From the NCBI GenBank assembly GCA_036522155.1, contig DATDGI010000267.1, positions 1 to 13,085 of the forward strand: a stretch of 13,085 nucleotides of DNA, written 5' to 3'. Positions 6,869-13,085 of this stretch are shown piece after piece. The translations under genes and the position numbers were made by a program. The notes beneath the pieces were generated by a model. The model saw only the letters and a program-made list of their open reading frames with translations, ran no database searches and had not been told where the DNA came from. The DNA is from UBA9676 sp036522155 (GTDB lineage Bacteria; Actinomycetota; Actinomycetes; Streptosporangiales; Streptosporangiaceae). Positions within the stretch are counted from its first letter, which is position 1; each line of letters begins with the position of its first letter.

Positions 6869-6919
6869 TGATCACCGAATCGTGTTTAGTGAACTATGAC
6901 CGACAGGATTCGGTGATCA
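6869..6919. repeat. 13-bp perfect inverted repeat with 25-base spacer
   Basis: TGATCACCGAATC (6869-6881) and its exact reverse complement GATTCGGTGATCA (6907-6919) flank 25 bases. Each arm contains the palindrome TGATCA. It lies between the end of the small gene (6943) and the DUF3224 start. It could be a paired operator, a long RNA stem, or the ends of a tiny mobile relic, but no target duplication flanks it and no T-run follows on either strand. Confidence 0.75.
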
Positions 6920-6926
6920 TGAGATG

Positions 6927-6940
6927 CCGCCGAGCGGCGG
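6927..6940 (-). terminator. Candidate hairpin after the small gene
   Basis: CCGCCG-AG-CGGCGG lies two bases past the stop of the leftward small gene. A compact GC stem without a T-run, as many actinobacterial terminators are. Weak evidence. Confidence 0.3.
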
Positions 6941-6942
6941 GG

Positions 6943-7179
6943 CTAGCGCTCGTCGGTGCGCCGGGCGTCATCACCGAGCGCGGCGCGCAGCAGGGTCTCG
7001 GCCGCGTCGGCGGCCGCCCGGGCCGTGATCGCATGGGTGTGCGCCCGGTCCAGTTCGCCCAGCTGGACGCAGTCGAAAGCCACCCGCGCGTCGTGCGCCG
7101 CAAGCTCCAGTTGCCGGGCCGCCTCACCCAGATCCACCTGGCGCGGGCCAGCGTCGGGGATGCTCACCATGTCGGCCAC
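6943..7179 (-). CDS. Small helical protein of unknown function
   Basis: About 78 residues, Ala/Leu-rich and strongly helical (LGEAARQLELAAHDARVAF, then ITARAAADAAETLLRAALG), one Cys, no signal peptide or membrane segment. I do not recognise the family. Third codon positions are strongly G/C, which supports real coding. Two starts are possible: GTG 7179, with AGGAAGG six bases upstream (chosen), or ATG 7170, with AAGGG eight bases upstream. Divergent from the fumarase gene with 132 bases between them; transcribed toward DUF3224 but separated from it by a hairpin and the 13-bp inverted repeat, so probably its own unit. Confidence 0.6.
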   Translation of the reverse strand: MADMVSIPDAGPRQVDLGEAARQLELAAHDARVAFDCVQLGELDRAHTHAITARAAADAAETLLRAALGDDARRTDER

Positions 7180-7221
7180 CCTTGCCCTTCCTGGCGGGGC
7201 TCGCCTGCTGACCACGGCAAG

Positions 7222-7244
7222 ATACCCAGCGAATCCGCTGGTAT
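7222..7244. promoter_or_regulatory. Imperfect palindrome in the divergent promoter region
   Basis: ATACCCAGCG-AATC-CGCTGGTAT: the arms match over nine positions with one extra C on the left; the core CCAGCG/CGCTGG (7226-7231, 7236-7241) is perfect. It sits centrally between the small gene and fumarase, where an operator for either could lie. A -10-like TAGGAT at 7268-7273 for the fumarase has no clear -35 partner. Confidence 0.4.
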
Positions 7245-7311
7245 GCGCGGGCCGCCAGGGCTCTCACTAGGATGAAAATGCCGCTGCCATCAGAGCGAGG
7301 AACCACCGCAG

Positions 7312-8970
7312 ATGCCTGAGTTCGCCTACACCGACCTGCTGCCGCTCGGCCAGGACACCACCCCGTACCGCCTGCTGTCCGACGCGGGGGTAAGGCGACG
7401 CCAGGCGTTTGGCCGCGAATTCCTTGAGGTGGACCCGGACGTGCTGACGCTGCTGACCCGGGAGGGCCTGCGGGACATCTCCCACCTGCTGCGGCCCGGG
7501 CACCTGCGCCAGCTGCGGTCCATCCTGGCCGACCCCGAAGCGAGCCCCAACGACCGGTACGTGGCCAGGGATCTGCTCACCAACGCCTGCATCGCGGCGG
7601 GCGGGGTGCTGCCGATGTGCCAGGACACCGGCACCGCGATCATCATGGGCAAGCGCGGCGGGGGCGTGCTCACCGACGGCCGCGACGAGGAGCACCTGGC
7701 CCGCGGCGTCTACGACGCCTACACCCAGCTCAACCTGCGCTATTCGCAGCTGGCCCCGCTGACCATGTGGGACGAGCGCAACACCGGCTCGAACCTGCCC
7801 GCCCAGATCGAGCTGTACGCGGCGCCCGGCGCGGAGTATAGGTTCCTGCTCATGGCCAAGGGCGGCGGCTCGGCCAACAAGTCGTTCCTGTTCCAGCAGA
7901 CCAAGGCGGTCCTCAACGAGGCCAGCATGCTGGCGTTCCTGGAGGAGAAGATCCGCTCGCTCGGCACCGCCGCCTGCCCGCCGTACCACCTGGCGGTCGT
8001 GGTCGGCGGCACCAGCGCCGAGTATGCGCTCAAGACCGCGAAGTACGCCTCCGCCCGCTACCTGGACTCGCTGCCGGCGGCGGGGTCCGCCACCGGGCAC
8101 GGGTTCCGCGACCAAGGGCTCGAGCAGCAGGTGCTGGAGATCACCCGCAAGATCGGTATCGGCGCGCAGTTCGGCGGCAAGTACTTCTGCCACGACGTGC
8201 GGGTCATCCGGCTGCCCCGGCACGGCGCGTCCTGCCCGGTTGCGATCGCGGTCTCCTGCTCCGCCGACCGGCAGGCGCTGGCCAAGATCACCGCGGACGG
8301 GGTCTTCCTGGAGCAGCTGGAAACCGACCCGGCCCAGTACCTGCCCGAGCCGGCCGAGGAGGACCTGGCCGCCGAGGTGGTGCGGATCGACCTGCGCCGC
8401 CCGATGGCCGACATCCGGGCCGAGCTCAGCAAGCACCCGGTCGCCACCCGGCTGTCCCTGACCGGGCCGCTGGTCGTCGCCCGTGACATCGCCCACGCCA
8501 AGATTGCCGAACGACTGGCGGCGGGCCAGCCCATGCCGCGATACCTGATCGACCACCCGGTGTATTACGCCGGGCCGGCCAAGACCCCCGATGGCTACCC
8601 GTCGGGGTCGTTCGGCCCGACCACCGCGGGCCGGATGGATTCCTACGTCGATCAGTTCCAGGCCGCGGGCGGGTCGCTGGGCATGCTGGCCAAGGGCAAC
8701 CGCTCGCCCGCGGTGACGAGGGCCTGTGCCGAGCACGGCGGCTTCTACCTGGGCTCGATCGGCGGGGCGGCCGCCCGGCTGGCCAAGGAGTGCATCACCA
8801 AGGTCGAGGTGATCGAGTACCCCGAACTCGGGATGGAAGCGGTCTGGCAGATCGAGGTGCGCGACTTCCCGGCGTTCATCATCGTCGATGACAAGGGCAA
8901 CGACTTCTTCGCCGGCCCGGCCGGCGGCCAGGCGTCCCGGCTGGTCACCATCGGCCCGCGCCCGGACTGA
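7312..8970 (+). CDS. Class I fumarate hydratase (iron-sulfur fumarase)
   Basis: Interconverts fumarate and L-malate in the TCA cycle in the cytoplasm, using an oxygen-labile [4Fe-4S] cluster. 552 residues, full length for the single-chain class I enzymes (E. coli FumA/FumB type), with the alpha-like part followed by the beta-like part. Seen: cluster cysteines Cys103 (MCQDTG), Cys222 (ACPPYH) and Cys316 (VSCSADR), whose spacing equals the FumA ligands 105, 224 and 318. Other conserved stretches are NTGSNLPAQIE, GGGSANKSFL, GIGAQFGGKYFCHDVR, YYAGPAKTPDG, GSFGPTTAGRMD, AKGNRS and GGFYLGSIGGAAA. ATG 7312 follows GCGAGG (7295-7300) at an acceptable distance. No neighbour looks like a TCA partner. 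Could be named fumA in some databases; I leave the symbol empty because class I naming is inconsistent in actinobacteria. Confidence 0.96.
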   Translation: MPEFAYTDLLPLGQDTTPYRLLSDAGVRRRQAFGREFLEVDPDVLTLLTREGLRDISHLLRPGHLRQLRSILADPEASPNDRYVARDLLTNACIAAGGVLPMCQDTGTAIIMGKRGGGVLTDGRDEEHLARGVYDAYTQLNLRYSQLAPLTMWDERNTGSNLPAQIELYAAPGAEYRFLLMAKGGGSANKSFLFQQTKAVLNEASMLAFLEEKIRSLGTAACPPYHLAVVVGGTSAEYALKTAKYASARYLDSLPAAGSATGHGFRDQGLEQQVLEITRKIGIGAQFGGKYFCHDVRVIRLPRHGASCPVAIAVSCSADRQALAKITADGVFLEQLETDPAQYLPEPAEEDLAAEVVRIDLRRPMADIRAELSKHPVATRLSLTGPLVVARDIAHAKIAERLAAGQPMPRYLIDHPVYYAGPAKTPDGYPSGSFGPTTAGRMDSYVDQFQAAGGSLGMLAKGNRSPAVTRACAEHGGFYLGSIGGAAARLAKECITKVEVIEYPELGMEAVWQIEVRDFPAFIIVDDKGNDFFAGPAGGQASRLVTIGPRPD

Positions 8971-9059
8971 CAGCCGGCCGTCGCCCGGTGTGGCGATATT
9001 CATACGACACTGGGCGGATTCTCACGCTTCTCACATGAATCCTGGCGGCTGGTCAGTGT

Positions 9060-11373
<2,314 letters not shown>

Positions 11374-11384
<11 letters not shown>

Positions 11385-11399
11385 CGGCGAGGCAGCCGG
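11374..11399. terminator. Candidate bidirectional terminator
   Basis: CCGGCT (11374-11379) and AGCCGG (11394-11399) pair across a 14-base loop containing the kinase stop codon, in the 15-base gap between two convergent genes. No T-run; low confidence. Confidence 0.3.
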
Positions 11400-12125
11400 T
11401 CAGTACGACCCGGTGCCCTGCTCGTGCGCCCAGGCGCCGCACGGACTGCCGTACATCGCCCGGATGTAGCCCAGTCCCCAGCGGATCTGGGTGGCCGGGT
11501 CCGATTGCCAGTCCGGCCCGGCGCTGGCCATCTTGGAGCCCGGCAGCGCCTGCGGGATGCCATACGCGCCCGATGCCGGGTTGCTGGCCTGCGGATTCCA
11601 GCCGCTTTCGGCGTTCCACAGGCTCAGCAAGCACCCGGACTGGCTGGACGGCCAGCCGAACGAGCCCAGCATGGCCAGTGCGATCTGCTGGGGCGGCCCG
11701 GACGGTGTGACCAGCGTGCCCGCCGTTCCGCCGACCGGTTGCTGAGCCTGCTGGGACTGGGACTGCTGGGCCGCCTGTGCGGCGGCCAGCCGGGCGGCCG
11801 CGGCCCGGCGGCGGGCTGCCCGCCGCGCCGCGGCCCGGCGTTCTGCCCGGGCCAGCCAGCGCAGCTCCAGGGCCGACAGCGAGGCCCGGGCCTGACCGAA
11901 CTCGCGGGCCGGATCGGCCAGAGCCGGGCCCGCGCCGGCCCGCGCCAGCTGGGCCGACTGAGCCGCGGTCTGGTGCGCGGCCAGCCGGGCGTTCGCCACC
12001 TGACGGCCCGGCCCGCTATTAGCAGCAACGGCCACGCCCGAGGCCAATGCCACGGTCGCGGCCGCGCCAGCTACTGCAATGGTGATTTTGGACGGTTTGC
12101 GATACAGATTCTGCAGCGCAGACAC
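11400..12125 (-). CDS. Exported transglycosylase-like wall protein (copy A)
   Basis: Predicted secreted peptidoglycan-active protein of 241 residues. Seen: basic start (NLYRKPSK), hydrophobic signal segment about 14-35 ending AVAAN; Ala/Arg/Gln-rich helical, likely coiled-coil region about 70-128; a Gln/Pro/Gly linker; a C-terminal lysozyme-like domain about 146-236 with NAESGW (candidate catalytic Glu173), SGAYGIPQALPGSKM and TQIRWGLGYI. The last motifs mark proteins usually annotated as lytic-transglycosylase-like or aggregation-promoting-factor C-terminal-like. Two cysteines (165, 229) may bond. GTG 12125 is chosen because AAAGG lies six bases upstream and the signal peptide begins there; the frame is open to 12299 but that extension is Pro/Arg/Asp-rich and unlike a leader. 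Paralogue of the gene at 12542. Hydrolytic activity is inferred from family. Confidence 0.9.
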   Translation of the reverse strand: MSALQNLYRKPSKITIAVAGAAATVALASGVAVAANSGPGRQVANARLAAHQTAAQSAQLARAGAGPALADPAREFGQARASLSALELRWLARAERRAAARRAARRRAAAARLAAAQAAQQSQSQQAQQPVGGTAGTLVTPSGPPQQIALAMLGSFGWPSSQSGCLLSLWNAESGWNPQASNPASGAYGIPQALPGSKMASAGPDWQSDPATQIRWGLGYIRAMYGSPCGAWAHEQGTGSY

Positions 12126-12249
12126 AAGAGACCTTTGCTCGCGCGCGAATAGTGCGCTAGGTGTCACCCCGGGAAATAACTCCGGCCCGATATCGCGGAG
12201 CCAGGCGGCGGGCGGATGTGCCGCAGGGTCAGGGCGGCGCGTTGCGTCG

Positions 12250-12312
12250 AGGCAACCATCGCACCCGCTGGGGTGCTGTCGGTCATCTACCTTGCCCAAG
12301 CCTGGGTTGCCT
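12250..12312 (-). promoter_or_regulatory. Possible folded leader upstream of copy A
   Basis: AGGCAACC (12250-12257 on +) pairs perfectly with GGTTGCCT (12305-12312), enclosing a 6-bp hairpin with a four-base loop, GCACCC-GCTG-GGGTGC (12261-12276), and a 4-bp hairpin CCCA-AGCC-TGGG (12295-12306), the latter overlapping the outer stem by two bases. Further stems lie upstream: AAAGG/CCTTT (12332-12349), CCGGGA/TCCCGG (12317-12322, 12363-12368) and 12407-12424. It matches no riboswitch I can recognise, and single stems of this size can arise by chance in GC-rich DNA. Confidence 0.3.
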
Positions 12313-12461
12313 GAGGCCGGGAAATGGCCAGAAAGGCACTATGACCTTTATCACAGGCTGGGTCCCGGCAAAGCCGCGCAGATGGCCGATTTAAGCCAAT
12401 CACCGCCCGCCCGCAAGCAGGCGGCAGGTAACCGGAACGCACCGGCCATTCCCCAGTGGTT

Positions 12462-12491
12462 ATTACAATCAGGGCACAAGAAACATCACAA
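12462..12491 (-). promoter_or_regulatory. Candidate promoter for copy A
   Basis: Read leftward, TTGTGA (12491-12486) is separated by 18 bases from TGTAAT (12467-12462). The -10 matches the housekeeping consensus at five of six positions and the -35 at four. It lies inside the direct repeat pair, so a repeat-binding factor would touch both elements. Confidence 0.4.
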
Positions 12492-12507
12492 TCAGGGCAC
12501 AGGAAAC
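12465..12507. repeat. 20-bp direct repeat pair, 23-bp period
   Basis: Copies at 12465-12484 (ACAATCAGGGCACAAGAAAC) and 12488-12507 differ at one base. The 23-bp period is about two helical turns, so two bound proteins would sit on roughly the same DNA face. Located just past the copy B stop and overlapping the candidate promoter of copy A. Confidence 0.85.
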
Positions 12508-12541
12508 CAGGGCCGGTCTTTCACGTGGGCCCAAGCGGGAA

Positions 12542-13085
12542 TCAGTAATAGCCGTTCGCTTGCCAGAATCCCCACGCGTTACACGGGGTTCCGTACTTCG
12601 ACTGGATATAGCCGAGTCCCCACCTGATCTGGGTCGCCGGGTTGGTCTGCCAGTCGGCCCCGGCGCTGGCCATCTTGGAACCGGGCAGCGCCTGCGGGAT
12701 GCCATACGCGCCGCTGGCGTTCTCCGCCAGGTAGTTCCAGCCGCTCTCCCGGCTCCAGATGTTGTCCAGGCAGCCAAACTGCGTCTTCGGGTCGAACCCG
12801 AACGACGACATCATGTTGTAGGCGGTGGACTGGGCGGTACCCGGATTGGGCGGTGGGAAGCTGACGCCACCTCCACCGCTACCGGTCCCGGGCGTTGGCA
12901 CCGCGGCCACCTTGGGCTTGCTGACCTGGTGCATGGTGTGCGCCGCCGCGTCCATGACGATCATCTGCTGGCGCTGCTGCTCCAGCACCGTCATGGCGTG
13001 GCTGCTCGGCAGGACCGCGGCGATGACCGCCCCGGCACCCGGCTGATTGGCGCGCAGCACCAGGGCCCCAGCGACAACGACTCCC
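12542..13085 (-). CDS. Exported transglycosylase-like wall protein (copy B), 5' end missing
   Basis: Paralogue of copy A. About 180 residues are visible and the frame is open through the right edge, so the start lies outside. The visible N-terminus is hydrophobic (GVVVAGAL, then AVIAAVLP), consistent with a signal or anchor segment. Then come a Gln/His/Met-rich helical stretch, a Pro/Gly linker (TPGTGSGGGGVSFPPPNPG), and the same lysozyme-like domain with RESGW (candidate catalytic Glu), SGAYGIPQALPGSKM, TQIRWGLGYI and a Cys pair (FGCLDN, GTPCNAW). It ends in QANGYY where copy A ends in QGTGSY. The linkers of A and B are unrelated, so only the catalytic domain is conserved. Substrate and activity are family inference. 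Confidence 0.88.
   Translation of the reverse strand, partial: GVVVAGALVLRANQPGAGAVIAAVLPSSHAMTVLEQQRQQMIVMDAAAHTMHQVSKPKVAAVPTPGTGSGGGGVSFPPPNPGTAQSTAYNMMSSFGFDPKTQFGCLDNIWSRESGWNYLAENASGAYGIPQALPGSKMASAGADWQTNPATQIRWGLGYIQSKYGTPCNAWGFWQANGYY

Larger units (their letters stand above)
12126..12541. other. 416-base non-coding region between the two wall genes
   Basis: No convincing gene on either strand. It holds, reading leftward, the end of the copy B transcript, a 20-base direct repeat pair, a promoter-like element, several inverted repeats and the ribosome site of copy A. If the promoter at 12462-12491 is right, copy A has a leader of about 330 bases, unusually long for a structural gene. 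Confidence 0.6.

Noticed and set aside
6869..6919. Insertion sequence or MITE ends
   Set aside because: No flanking target duplication and only 25 bases inside; kept as an unexplained inverted repeat rather than called mobile.
7267..9003. Minus-strand open frame of about 578 codons opposite the fumarase
   Set aside because: The opposite strand encodes a complete class I fumarase with all ligands; the shadow has no recognisable domain.
9016..9042. GGATTC/GAATCC inverted repeat and TTCTCAC direct repeat before the kinase
   Set aside because: Arms are only 6-7 bases with a wide spacer and no promoter could be aligned with them; too weak to list.
12126..12299. N-terminal extension of copy A back to 12299
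   Set aside because: The extension is polar and Pro/Arg/Asp-rich, would bury the signal peptide, and a good ribosome site precedes GTG 12125.
12126..12470. c-di-AMP (ydaO-yuaA) riboswitch upstream of copy A
   Set aside because: The gene class and long leader fit, and CCGACAGC on the minus strand recalls part of the core, but GGGGAACC, GGGGTGAAT and CAGCTAACC equivalents are missing.
12079..12627. Plus-strand open frames in the gap between the wall genes
   Set aside because: They run over the antisense of both flanking genes, lack ribosome sites and carry the direct repeat and AT-rich promoter-like DNA within them.

Overview
The window is very GC-rich double-stranded DNA with actinobacterial character: GC-biased third codon positions, frequent GTG/TTG starts, tight or overlapping operons, Ala/Pro/Gly-rich linkers, and families typical of filamentous or soil Actinomycetia (DrrAB-type ABC exporter, DHA2 MFS, DUF3224, PknB-type kinase, secreted transglycosylase-like proteins carrying the SGAYGIPQALPGSKM motif). 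I cannot place it to genus. I saw no tRNA, rRNA, CRISPR array, transposase or phage gene.

Layout. (1) 2-1396: a membrane-anchored methyl-accepting chemotaxis-type protein, possibly cut at the left edge. (2) 1424-5027: a three-gene exporter operon on the + strand. It has a 14-TM-type MFS pump, an ABC ATPase starting 2 bases after it, and an ABC-2 permease overlapping the ATPase by 44 bases. A perfect 19-bp palindrome overlaps the likely -10 element of its promoter. (3) 5197-5838: a secreted or anchored protein with a short collagen-like Gly-X-Y segment. (4) 5852-6821: a leftward pair, DUF3224 followed by an overlapping MarR-family regulator with a Cys-rich tail. The upstream AT-rich gap holds a 15-bp palindrome and a 13-bp perfect inverted repeat. 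(5) 6943-7179: a small leftward unknown gene, divergent from (6) 7312-8970, a class I [4Fe-4S] fumarate hydratase. (7) 9060-11384: a transmembrane Ser/Thr kinase with a long repeat-built Pro/Gly-rich linker and no PASTA domains. (8) 11400-13085: two leftward, paralogous, exported transglycosylase-like proteins. The upstream one is cut by the right edge, and 416 bases of non-coding DNA lie between them, with a 23-bp-period direct repeat overlapping a promoter-like sequence and a long leader that may fold.

How it may work together. The exporter operon is a coherent efflux unit, and the nearby DUF3224-MarR pair looks like a separate, self-regulated module. Whether that MarR also controls the exporters is open, because the palindromes differ. 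The kinase and the two wall-active proteins form a plausible cell-envelope block. PknB-like kinases often act on wall growth, but nothing in the sequence links them beyond proximity. The fumarase is a housekeeping TCA enzyme.

Nothing here is clearly a new multi-gene system. The most notable items are the non-coding elements: the operator-like palindromes, the 51-bp inverted repeat at 6869-6919, and the repeat/leader region at 12126-12541.
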